Translations under genes and position numbers: made by a program | The notes under the pieces: model-generated | Seen by the model: only the letters and a program-made list of their open reading frames with translations | Database searches by the model: none | Told to the model about the DNA's origin: nothing | Part shown: positions 17,317 to 25,397 of the stretch, piece by piece | How the letters are laid out: every line of letters starts with the position of its first letter | How positions within the stretch are numbered: position 1 is the first letter of the stretch | Source: Gayadomonas joobiniege G7 | Lineage (GTDB): Bacteria; Pseudomonadota; Gammaproteobacteria; Enterobacterales; Alteromonadaceae | DNA length: 64,000 bases | Direction of reading: 5' to 3' | Assembly: GCF_000300815.1 (NCBI RefSeq) | Contig: NZ_AMRX01000008.1 | Span: 124,001-188,000, forward strand

Positions 17317-18810
17317 ATGACAGAGTTTGTAGGCTACGGTGAAGAAACAGAACACGGCAATATAGTAACTAAATCTGAACGTGTGATATCGTTTCGGTCA
17401 AAAAACGGATCTCTGACATCTGCTTTATATAAATGCATGAACGCAGTTATGATGGCCCTGCAAAATGATGTAACCAAACGTTATGATTCAATAGAAAATG
17501 TTGAAGCTCTGCTAGGTAATAGCCATTACGATATTGAATTACCATTATCTAAATTCTGTCAATATATGGAATGGAAGTCTAACAATCTAACAAAAGCTAA
17601 AAAAGCCATCTCGTTATTAAAAAACCTTCACATTGAATGGGGCGTTTCAGAAACTCAAGATGGCAAAGGAAATCGACTTGCGGGCGAAGAAGTGGGCTTT
17701 CAACAGTATGTGACACGTGCCGAAGTTCTAAATGGGATGCTGACAATACGCTTAGATGCAGACGTTAGACGTGAACTTTTAAATCATGAAGGTCTAAAAT
17801 CCCTGGCCGTAAATTTAAGAATTGCAAACGGTGCTTGGTCTGATAAATATACTCCTAGGTTGTATGAACTTGCATTGTTTGCCTCTTCAGAGCGAAAAAG
17901 ACGTTTTTCATATACGGTAGAAAAGTTCCGCGAACTAATGAATGTTAGTTATACTTATGAAAATGGTGAAAAAAAGTGGTCTCACGAAAAGTTCAAAGAT
18001 TTCAATAAACGAGTGATATCGCCGGCCGTTAAAAATATCAACAATGCTGACTTTGTTGATTTTACTATCACTCCGCAGTTTGTTGGCAAACCAATTCGAG
18101 AGATAGTATTCTTCATTCGTGAAAAAGAAGACTTAAGTGATCTTTCTGATAGTAATGAATTTAAGGATGACGTTTTAGAATTGTTAGAAGATTTTGGTTT
18201 ATTGCACGTTACCCGCCAATTATTAAACGAAACTAACGAAGACCCCAAGTACTTTGACGAACATATTAGTTTAAAAGATCTTCATTATATTAGCTTTAAT
18301 CTCGATTTATATGAAAAATATGGTCGCAATAAAGACAACCCTGCCCGCTATTTCAAAAAAATGTTGATTAGTAACATTGATAGTTTCGAATCACGTTGGA
18401 AGATCATCGAAAAAGAAGAACGAGATAAACTTAAACAAGAAAAAACACGTTTAAAAGCAGCACAAGCTAAATTGAATGAAGACTTGGAACGAGTTGAAGT
18501 TAATGTCATTAAAGAATATCGCTGTGAGATAGTTGATAAATATTTAAGTGAGCTTTCGGCGGATGAATTGCTCGAAGTGGAAGCGGCGTGTCGTAAACAT
18601 CAGCTTAAAAATAACCCGTCAAGTAGTTATATGTACGATAACCTGCCGGTTAAAGCACTGGAAGCTAACTTACGTGAGTTTATTATTAAACACTACGCAC
18701 CAGAGATATATGTGCGCAGTGAAGTCGATAAACGGGTAAAAAAAGCTCAAAAACTATTTTTAGAAAACCCAGACATTGATGTTGAGTGTTTAACTGACTT
18801 TAATAATTAG
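17317..18810 (+). CDS. rep: Rep_3 family replication initiator protein
   Basis: A 497-residue plasmid-type initiator with two winged-helix domains. The first (about 20-150) includes LTSALYKCMNAVMMALQND and IELPLSKFCQYMEWKSNN. The second (about 160-270) includes NGAWSDKYTPRLYELALFASSERKRRFSYTVEKFRELMNV, typical of Rep_3. A long, charged, partly coiled C-terminal extension (about 300-497) exceeds the usual length of about 230-330. It should bind the upstream iterons and load the replication machinery. GGGGGAAC stands ahead of the ATG. It is divergent from parA. Confidence 0.9.
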   Translation: MTEFVGYGEETEHGNIVTKSERVISFRSKNGSLTSALYKCMNAVMMALQNDVTKRYDSIENVEALLGNSHYDIELPLSKFCQYMEWKSNNLTKAKKAISLLKNLHIEWGVSETQDGKGNRLAGEEVGFQQYVTRAEVLNGMLTIRLDADVRRELLNHEGLKSLAVNLRIANGAWSDKYTPRLYELALFASSERKRRFSYTVEKFRELMNVSYTYENGEKKWSHEKFKDFNKRVISPAVKNINNADFVDFTITPQFVGKPIREIVFFIREKEDLSDLSDSNEFKDDVLELLEDFGLLHVTRQLLNETNEDPKYFDEHISLKDLHYISFNLDLYEKYGRNKDNPARYFKKMLISNIDSFESRWKIIEKEERDKLKQEKTRLKAAQAKLNEDLERVEVNVIKEYRCEIVDKYLSELSADELLEVEAACRKHQLKNNPSSSYMYDNLPVKALEANLREFIIKHYAPEIYVRSEVDKRVKKAQKLFLENPDIDVECLTDFNN

Positions 18811-18927
18811 CGTTAATTTTACCTAATAGCAAAACAAGTTAATGCTATGTGTGCATTTTGAGATTTAAATCTGTTAATATATAAATAGTTATAACTAGGT
18901 TTATATTTTTAGTGCAAGGCTCAATTA

Positions 18928-20100
18928 ATGCAAAATGTTAAAAAAGTGGCTGTTCTTTTTAACGCTAATAAGGGGTATGACAGAAAAATAATCAAGGGAA
19001 TATCAGCTTATATGCGAGAGGTCAGTAACTGGCATATTTGTATTGAGGATGATTTTGTTACCCGACTCGATAATTTGGTCAGCTGGGTTGGAGATGGGAT
19101 AATTGCAGATTTTGATGATCCTGAGGTCGCAACTTTTATCAAACAAAAATCTTTGCCCTGTGTGGCGGTTGGTGGTTCTTACCGTGATCCTGAGCACTAC
19201 CCTAAACAGATCCCTTATGTTGCCACGAATAATCAAAAAATCTCTGAATTAGGCGCTAAACACCTACTAAATTTGGGGTTTAAAACATTTGCTTTTTTCA
19301 CTGGTTTTGTGGGCGAACATTCTCGTTGGGCTGCAGAACGGGAGGTATCTTTTTGCCAGTTTTTAAATCAAAACGGCATTCAAGATAAAGATATTTTTAT
19401 CTATCGCAGCAGTGAACCAAACAGAGATAGAGTGTTGACGATTAATCTGTTGGCCCGCTGGTTAGTTAGTTTGCCAAAACCTGTTGCTGTGATGGCGCCT
19501 TGCGATATGCGTGCCTGGCAGGTTTATGAGGCTTGTCACCAAACTGGGTGTAAAGTCCCTACCGACGTGTCGATTTTAGGTGTTGATGGCGATGAGCTAA
19601 TTTTGGATATCACAGGAAATCAGCTCAGTACTGTGATGCAAGGTAGCGAGCATATGGGTTATCTGGCTGCTAAATTGTTAGATGGTATGTTAACGGGTAG
19701 TAAAACAGAGCCCAGTATCCATATTATAGATCCGATTGGTGTACAGGCGTCTAAGAGTACAGATATTGAAGTTGTGCAAGATAATATAGTGCGTGATGCT
19801 ATCGCATACATTAAAGAAAATGTCAGGAAAGGTATAAAAGTCGTTCATGTGCTTGAGTATTTGCAGGTTTCTCGGTCTAATTTAGACAAAAGATTTAAAC
19901 GGGAGATTGGCTCAACAGTTCACGATGTTATTTTTAATGCGCAATTAGAATTAGTTTGCGAGTACCTGCTTAATAGTAAACTGACATTGGCCGAAATTGC
20001 CAAAATCCTTGGGTTTAAGTCATCGCAATATATGATTATGGTGTTTAAAAAAACCTTTAATATGACCCCTAGTGAATATCGGAAACGAAATTTAGTTTAA
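18928..20100 (+). CDS. XylR-like regulator: periplasmic-binding-type sensor plus AraC HTH
   Basis: The N-terminal 270 residues form a LacI/periplasmic-binding-protein-like sugar sensor (VAVLFNANKGYDRKIIKGISAYMRE; VSILGVDGDELILDITGNQLSTVMQGSEHMGYLAAKLL). The C-terminal 100 residues form an AraC-type double HTH (VLEYLQVSRSNLDKRFKREIG; LTLAEIAKILGFKSSQYMIMVFKKTFNMTPSEYRKRN). This order is that of the xylose regulator XylR. It lies 64 bases upstream of the ebo cluster in the same direction and could control it or the agar genes. The ligand is unknown. Confidence 0.85.
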   Translation: MQNVKKVAVLFNANKGYDRKIIKGISAYMREVSNWHICIEDDFVTRLDNLVSWVGDGIIADFDDPEVATFIKQKSLPCVAVGGSYRDPEHYPKQIPYVATNNQKISELGAKHLLNLGFKTFAFFTGFVGEHSRWAAEREVSFCQFLNQNGIQDKDIFIYRSSEPNRDRVLTINLLARWLVSLPKPVAVMAPCDMRAWQVYEACHQTGCKVPTDVSILGVDGDELILDITGNQLSTVMQGSEHMGYLAAKLLDGMLTGSKTEPSIHIIDPIGVQASKSTDIEVVQDNIVRDAIAYIKENVRKGIKVVHVLEYLQVSRSNLDKRFKREIGSTVHDVIFNAQLELVCEYLLNSKLTLAEIAKILGFKSSQYMIMVFKKTFNMTPSEYRKRNLV

Positions 20101-20141
20101 CTGTTAACAACCGTCATTTTTTGCTAAATTAACAGTTTTTA
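20099..20141 (+). terminator. Possible terminator after the XylR-like gene
   Basis: AACTGTTAA (20099-20107) pairs with TTAACAGTT (20129-20137), followed by TTT. The left arm includes the end of the stop codon. It also contains TGTTAACAA, a match to the palindrome seen upstream of the agar genes, so it could be an operator instead. Confidence 0.35.
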
Positions 20142-20164
20142 ACCCTATCGAGTTTGTATCTTAT

Positions 20165-21052
20165 ATGGCTTATTTAAAAGCTTTTTTTCAGTTATGTAGA
20201 GGCCCGAACGGGTTTTCTGCAGTGTCAAATATTTTGGCAGCGTCAGCCATTGCCACCGCTAGTACTTATGATTTTAGCATCGTATCTTTGATCATGGCTA
20301 GTTTGTGTTTATTTTATTCAGGCATGATATTAAACGATTGTTTTGATTATCCAGAAGATAAGATTTATAGACCTAATAGGCCATTAGTAGACGGGCGTAT
20401 TCGTTTATCGACAGCCTGGGGACTTGGTGCGCTTTTTATGGTTTGCGGTGTTATGTTAGCCTTTTGGTTCAACCCATTGTCTGGTGTTATTGCGAGTATG
20501 CTTGCAGGGTTGATTCTTTTATATAACTATCGTTTAAAAAATGGTGTGATTGGTGCATTTATGATGGCCAATTGTCGTTTGTATAACTATTTGTTAGGCG
20601 CAAGTTTTGCTGTTGGAATATTCAGTCAATGGCAAGATCTGGTTTTCTGCTTACCTATTGCGCTCTACATATTTGGTTTAACTTATTTAGCCAAACAAGA
20701 AGAAGAAGCCAGAGACAAAAGTGCTGTCGCAGTAACTGTATTTTTCGTTTGTGCCGTGATAGCCGCCCTACTTACACTTTTGTGGGTTGTTGGGCCATTT
20801 GAGCATTTAAGCAAAATTGGTTTGAGCTTGGCGATTTTGGCTGTTTTCATTCCTTTGTTCCGCGGTATTTTACAAGTTTACGCTGATTTTAAACCGCAAA
20901 AAATCCAGCAATTTATCGGTAAAATGCTGATCTATATTATTCCGCTAGATGCCTTGTTAGCCGCTGTTTATGGTCAATTTTTAATTGCTGCTGTTATTTT
21001 ATCTTTTATCCCGATTTGTCGCTGGTTAGCTTCAAAAACCTATTTAAGTTGA
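20165..21052 (+). CDS. eboC: EboC, UbiA-like prenyltransferase
   Basis: A 295-residue integral membrane protein with about eight hydrophobic helices. The UbiA aspartate motif N57-D-x2-D61-x3-D65 (NDCFDYPED) is present, followed by RPNRPLVDGRI. UbiA enzymes attach a prenyl chain to an aromatic or other acceptor at the inner membrane. Its place beside EboA, EboB, EboE and EboF identifies it as EboC. The acceptor is unknown; ebo genes are linked to export or membrane handling of metabolites in cyanobacteria. Confidence 0.85.
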   Translation: MAYLKAFFQLCRGPNGFSAVSNILAASAIATASTYDFSIVSLIMASLCLFYSGMILNDCFDYPEDKIYRPNRPLVDGRIRLSTAWGLGALFMVCGVMLAFWFNPLSGVIASMLAGLILLYNYRLKNGVIGAFMMANCRLYNYLLGASFAVGIFSQWQDLVFCLPIALYIFGLTYLAKQEEEARDKSAVAVTVFFVCAVIAALLTLLWVVGPFEHLSKIGLSLAILAVFIPLFRGILQVYADFKPQKIQQFIGKMLIYIIPLDALLAAVYGQFLIAAVILSFIPICRWLASKTYLS

Positions 21053-21059
21053 TATAACT

Positions 21060-21797
21060 ATGAAAGATTCAAATCTATTTGAACGGCCTGCTGAACAGGT
21101 GCTCAACGTTGAACAGGTCGAACACTGGTTGAAACAAGCGACAGAAAGCCTAGCTTGTTCCAGCTATGACTTTGATCATTTTTTAACTTTATCTACACAA
21201 AGTAAAAGAGCATTAGGGGATTTTTCAGCTCAGAATCTACCTTCTTTAATGCTGACAAATGTAGATTATTGCCGTGGTGTTTTATTTTATTTATTTATTA
21301 AACATTCAGATGAGCAAATTAAACAAAGTGTCGCAGATTATTACCGCTTTGCAGATCCGTCGGAAAAGATATCTTTACTGCGTAGCTTGTATTATCTTGA
21401 TGAATCAGGTGAGGCGGTTGCAACCGCCCAACGTGCTGCACGAACGAATCAGGTTGATGAATTTTCTGCCCTGGCTTTTGACAACCCCTACCCTGCCGCT
21501 CATTTTGAAGATTTAAACTTTAATCAACTGGTCCTTAAGTCCTTGTTTATGGGGTTAGATATTAGTCGCGTTCTGGGCTTATCTAAGCGCCTTAACCCTG
21601 CCCTCTCCAATATGGTGTTTTCATACGCAATCGAACAAATGAATGCATCAAGAGATGTCCCTGCTTCGTTATGGTTAGCGGTTATTAAACAAGACTTAGA
21701 GACCGCGAATTTATCACTTTCAGATAAGGTTTACCGTTATTACAGCCAAAAAGATCCGGAACATAAACAACAGATGAATGGTCTTAACCTTATTTAA
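21060..21797 (+). CDS. eboA: EboA domain protein
   Basis: A 245-residue soluble, helical protein. The pattern ALGDFSAQ, YYRFADPSEKISLLRSLYYL, ARTNQVDEFSALAFDNPYPAAHFEDLNFNQLVLKSLFMGLDI and the late MVFSYAIEQMNASRDVPASLWLAV is that of EboA. No catalytic motif is known to me. It starts seven bases after eboC, so the genes are co-transcribed. The TGCTCAACGTTGAACA palindrome lies within its fifteenth to twentieth codons. Confidence 0.8.
   Translation: MKDSNLFERPAEQVLNVEQVEHWLKQATESLACSSYDFDHFLTLSTQSKRALGDFSAQNLPSLMLTNVDYCRGVLFYLFIKHSDEQIKQSVADYYRFADPSEKISLLRSLYYLDESGEAVATAQRAARTNQVDEFSALAFDNPYPAAHFEDLNFNQLVLKSLFMGLDISRVLGLSKRLNPALSNMVFSYAIEQMNASRDVPASLWLAVIKQDLETANLSLSDKVYRYYSQKDPEHKQQMNGLNLI
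21100..21115. other. Near copy of the 16-base palindrome (TGCTCAACGTTGAACA)
   Basis: Fifteen of sixteen bases match TGTTCAACGTTGAACA. It lies within the early codons of eboA. Confidence 0.45.
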
Positions 21798-21813
21798 TTT
21801 ATAGGAATTTTTT

Positions 21814-22692
21814 ATGAACTATTTCGATCCGCATATTCATATGCTTTCGCGTACGACAGATGATTACCAAAACATGGCCGATGCCGGTATTGTTGGTGTT
21901 ATCGAGCCAGCATTTTGGCTCGGACAACCACGTACTCAAGTGGGTTCTTTTATTGATTATTTTGATACCTTAATCGGTTGGGAGCATTTTAGAGCATCTC
22001 AATTTGGCATTATGCATTTTTGTACCATGGGATTGAACCCTAAAGAATCTAATGATGTCGAGCTTGCAGAAGCTGTGATGAAAATTTTACCTAGATACTG
22101 CCACAAAGAGAATGTTGTTGGTATTGGTGAAATTGGATATGACGATATGACGCCTGAAGAACACAGATTTTTAATGGAACAATTGGCGCTTGCAAAAGAA
22201 TTAAATTTACCAGTTTTAATTCACACACCCCATAGAGACAAAGTAAATGGAACTAAAAAAACAATAGATGCGATACGCGAAAGTGGTATTGCTGAGGAAA
22301 TGGTTTTAATTGATCACCTAAATGAACAAACGCTTCCCCTTGTATTAGAGACTGACTGCTGGCGTGGCCATAGTATATATCCAAATACCAAAATGTCTGA
22401 ACCTCGTATGGTTGCATTGTTAAAAGAATATGGTTTAGAAAAAATGATTGTGAACAGTGCTGCTGACTGGGGCATTAGTGATCCGCTAAAAGTCCCAAAG
22501 ACGGCCCAGGCCATGTTGGAGTCTGGTTTTAGTGAGGAAGAAGTTGAATTAGTGACGTTCAAAAACCCAATCAATTTTTTTGCGCAAAGTGGTCGCATCT
22601 CGTTAGATAGTGTTCGTAGAGCACGGATTGATCAAACTAAAACTTATAATGACAACAGAGTCACTCGTGGTCAGGACCCAATCATTGAATGA
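21814..22692 (+). CDS. eboB: EboB, TatD-family metal-dependent hydrolase
   Basis: A 292-residue TIM-barrel hydrolase of the TatD kind. Metal-binding motifs are DPHIHML at the start, GEIGYDD (about 109-115), HTPHRDK in the middle and a C-terminal NSAADWG. GAATTTTT with a weak SD stands before the ATG. Its last four bases overlap eboE (ATGA), giving translational coupling. The substrate is unknown. TatD homologues are nucleases or phosphoesterases, but the Ebo-associated type may act on a small metabolite. Confidence 0.82.
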   Translation: MNYFDPHIHMLSRTTDDYQNMADAGIVGVIEPAFWLGQPRTQVGSFIDYFDTLIGWEHFRASQFGIMHFCTMGLNPKESNDVELAEAVMKILPRYCHKENVVGIGEIGYDDMTPEEHRFLMEQLALAKELNLPVLIHTPHRDKVNGTKKTIDAIRESGIAEEMVLIDHLNEQTLPLVLETDCWRGHSIYPNTKMSEPRMVALLKEYGLEKMIVNSAADWGISDPLKVPKTAQAMLESGFSEEEVELVTFKNPINFFAQSGRISLDSVRRARIDQTKTYNDNRVTRGQDPIIE

Positions 22693-23894
22693 GAAAAGTC
22701 GCATATTCCCGTGAAGCGTTAGCCTATTGTGCTAACGTACATCCTTGTGCCAATTTAACTCAGTTACAGGAAAACTTAGCTGATTATTCGGCTAAAGTGC
22801 GCAATAAAAGAAGCCTGGAATATATGGAAGCCGGCTTGTGGTTATCTGAATCAGTTGCAAATGAATTATATGGATCTGCTGAGCGTATGGATGAGTTTAA
22901 AGCAGTTTTGCAAGACAGAGGTATTCAGTTGACTAGTTTAAATGGTTTTCCACAGGTTGACTTTCATCAAGCGGTGGTCAAAGAAAAAGTTTATTTACCC
23001 AATTGGTCGGATATTCGACGTTTAAATTATACCGTTAAATTGGCTAAAATTTTGGCTCAATGTCTACCAGACGATAACATCGTTGGCGTAATATCTAGTT
23101 TACCCTTGGGTTACGGTAAACATTGGTCGGCCAGATCACAGCAAAATGCTTTTGACCATTTGTTGCTTTTGTTACAACAACTTTTAATGTTAGAAGAACA
23201 AACTGGTAAACAGATAGTGATAGCATTAGAAATGGAGCCAGATTGTGTTTTGGAAACGACTGATCAACTATGTGAGTTTTTCAGTTATTTGTACGCCTTT
23301 ATGGAAAAAGCTGGTTATGCTCCTACGCAAGTTAATAGGCATATAGGGGTTTGTTACGATACCTGTCATCAAGCCGTCATGGCAGAAGATATCACGACTT
23401 CACTATCTCGTATTAATCAGTTAGGTATCCATATTGCTAAAGTGCAAATTTCCAGTGCTTTAAAGTTACATGTAACAAATGAAAACCAATTGCTCGAGCT
23501 ATGCAATACCTTCAACGAGCCAAAATTTTTACATCAAACTCTACTCAAATCTGGCCATAATAATTCGGTGAGATTAAGTGATTTACAAACGGATCCCTTG
23601 TTTGAATTTTTTAAGCATCATCCCAAAGGATTTGACTGTTATGTACACTTTCACTTACCGATCTTTTTAGCATCATTACCGGTTAATTATTTTTCGACCA
23701 CACAAAATCAAATTTTAGAAACACTCGATTTTATTGCCGAGCATTCTCTTAAACCTGTATTAGAAATTGAAACTTATACTTGGCTGGTTTATTTAAGGGA
23801 TTCTTTCGATAAAGATATCGAAATGATAGATGGAATCGTTAAAGAGTTTGCATGGTTAGAGTCTGCGCTATCAGAGCGTGATTTGTTAAGCTAG
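22689..23894 (+). CDS. eboE: EboE, metabolite traffic protein (TIM-barrel, sugar isomerase-like)
   Basis: A 401-residue protein starting MRKVAYSREALAYCANVHPCANLTQLQENL, as in EboE. The fold resembles xylose isomerase-like TIM barrels: LNGFPQVDFH, IALEMEPDCVLETTDQL, GVCYDTCHQAVMAED and CYVHFHLPIF contain the carboxylates and histidines that usually hold a metal ion. It overlaps eboB by four bases and precedes eboF by nine. The chemical step is unknown. Confidence 0.85.
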   Translation: MRKVAYSREALAYCANVHPCANLTQLQENLADYSAKVRNKRSLEYMEAGLWLSESVANELYGSAERMDEFKAVLQDRGIQLTSLNGFPQVDFHQAVVKEKVYLPNWSDIRRLNYTVKLAKILAQCLPDDNIVGVISSLPLGYGKHWSARSQQNAFDHLLLLLQQLLMLEEQTGKQIVIALEMEPDCVLETTDQLCEFFSYLYAFMEKAGYAPTQVNRHIGVCYDTCHQAVMAEDITTSLSRINQLGIHIAKVQISSALKLHVTNENQLLELCNTFNEPKFLHQTLLKSGHNNSVRLSDLQTDPLFEFFKHHPKGFDCYVHFHLPIFLASLPVNYFSTTQNQILETLDFIAEHSLKPVLEIETYTWLVYLRDSFDKDIEMIDGIVKEFAWLESALSERDLLS

Positions 23895-23903
23895 GAGAGT
23901 ATT

Positions 23904-25310
23904 ATGGTTAACCAACAAGGGAAACATCTTGTTGTATTAAATGTTGTCGCCCTTAGCCCATGGATGTTAGGTGAAGATACCCCTAACCTTAATCGTTTAT
24001 TAGAGTCGGGTTATAAAAAGAATCATTTAAAAGAGGTCGTTCCAGCAGTGACCACAACGTCTCAGGCTTGTATGTTAACAGGCGAAATGCCGAACAAACA
24101 TGGCATAGTCGCAAATGGTTGGTATTTTAAAGATTTAGCCGAGGTCATGTTTTGGAAACAACCGAATCATCTTGTACAAGCAGAAAAAGTTTGGCATCCG
24201 CTTAAAAAGCGTTATCAAAACTTTAAGGTGTCTAAGTTATTTTGGTGGTACAACATGTACGCTGAGGTTGACGCCAGCATCACACCTAGACCTCACTATC
24301 TAGCAGACGGCAATAAAATATTTGACCTGTATTCAAGCCCGAGTGGCTTGCATGAGTCGATTGAAAAAAAGATAGGTAAGTTCCCATTTTTTAACTTTTG
24401 GGGGCCAAAAGCTGGAATAGGCGCTAGTAAATGGATAGCTGATTGTGCGATAGAAGAATTTAAACGTAACCGCCCTAACCTTCAATTAGTTTATTTGCCA
24501 CACCTTGACTATAGTTTGCAAAAGTTTGGGCCTGAGAGTCCGCAAGCAAAAGCTGAAATTAAAGCGATTGATGCGGTTATCGGTGAACTCATTCATGAGT
24601 TGAGTAGCGAAGGAGCCGAGTTTATATTGTTGTCTGAATATGGCATTACTGAAGTTTCACAAGCTGTCCCAGTGAATCAGATCCTACGAAAATCTGGTTA
24701 CATTAATGTTCGCCGTACTCATCATATGGAAAATCTAGATTGTGGTGCTTCACGTGCGTTTGCCGCGGTTGACCACCAGGTTGCTCACGTATATATCAAA
24801 AACAGCCAAGATATAGCAGCTGTAGAGGCGTTATTACGCGAACAGCCAGGTATTGAATCCGTGTTAAATAAAAGCCAACAGGAAGCATTAGGGTTAGCCC
24901 ATGAACGTAGCGGTGAATTGCTGTTAATTGCAAAACCGAATGTTTGGTTTACTTACTATTATTGGCTTGATGACGCCAATGCTCCTGAATTTGCACGTAC
25001 GGTCGATATACATCGTAAACCTGGTTATGACCCTTGTGAAATGTTTATCGACCCTGATTTGAAGTTTCCTTTGCTGTCGGTTGCTAAACGAGTCGCTAAG
25101 AAAAAACTGGGTTTCCGTTATCTAATGGATGTGATACCGATTAAACCTGAGCTGATTAAAGGAAGTCACGGACGGCCAGTTGATGATCCTGAACATGGAC
25201 CTATTCTTATTCTGCCGGAAAAATTACAGCAAAAAATACAAGGTGGAGTCACAACATCCTATTATCATATGACGCAAATCAAATCATTGATTGAGGCGTA
25301 TTTTAGTTAA
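23904..25310 (+). CDS. eboF: EboF, alkaline phosphatase-superfamily nucleotide pyrophosphatase-like
   Basis: A 468-residue member of the type I phosphodiesterase/nucleotide pyrophosphatase family. Metal and nucleophile positions fit the superfamily: VPAVTTTSQACMLTGEMPNKHGIVANGW (threonine nucleophile region), PHLDYSLQKFGPES, LLSEYGIT and GSHGRPVDDPEHGP. No signal peptide is visible, so it is probably cytoplasmic or membrane-associated. It ends the ebo operon. EboD, the dehydroquinate synthase-like member of the classical cluster, is not found. Confidence 0.8.
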   Translation: MVNQQGKHLVVLNVVALSPWMLGEDTPNLNRLLESGYKKNHLKEVVPAVTTTSQACMLTGEMPNKHGIVANGWYFKDLAEVMFWKQPNHLVQAEKVWHPLKKRYQNFKVSKLFWWYNMYAEVDASITPRPHYLADGNKIFDLYSSPSGLHESIEKKIGKFPFFNFWGPKAGIGASKWIADCAIEEFKRNRPNLQLVYLPHLDYSLQKFGPESPQAKAEIKAIDAVIGELIHELSSEGAEFILLSEYGITEVSQAVPVNQILRKSGYINVRRTHHMENLDCGASRAFAAVDHQVAHVYIKNSQDIAAVEALLREQPGIESVLNKSQQEALGLAHERSGELLLIAKPNVWFTYYYWLDDANAPEFARTVDIHRKPGYDPCEMFIDPDLKFPLLSVAKRVAKKKLGFRYLMDVIPIKPELIKGSHGRPVDDPEHGPILILPEKLQQKIQGGVTTSYYHMTQIKSLIEAYFS

Positions 25311-25317
25311 TTTAAGT

Positions 25318-25333
25318 TGTTCAACGTTGAACA
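25318..25333. other. 16-base palindrome TGTTCAACGTTGAACA
   Basis: A perfect palindrome in the gap between the converging eboF and GH50 genes. Near-identical copies occur at 3367-3382, 21100-21115 and 31723-31738, and a weaker one at 36426-36441. See findings. Confidence 0.6.
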
Positions 25334-25348
25334 CTAGTATAGGTGAAT

Positions 25349-25385
25349 AGAAAAAGGGTGACCGGAATTAAACCGAGTCACCCTT
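25349..25385 (-). terminator. Rho-independent terminator of the GH50 gene
   Basis: AAGGGTGAC and GTCACCCTT arms with an inner CGG/CCG pair enclose a short loop. Read on the minus strand the stem is followed by TTTTTC, just after the agarase stop codon. Confidence 0.75.
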
Positions 25386-25397
25386 GGATGGGGAGTC

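Noticed and set aside
19685-19700. GTATGTTAACGGG, similar to the Ter core
   Set aside because: It departs from GTATGTTGGGAAG at several positions and lies in the XylR-like gene.
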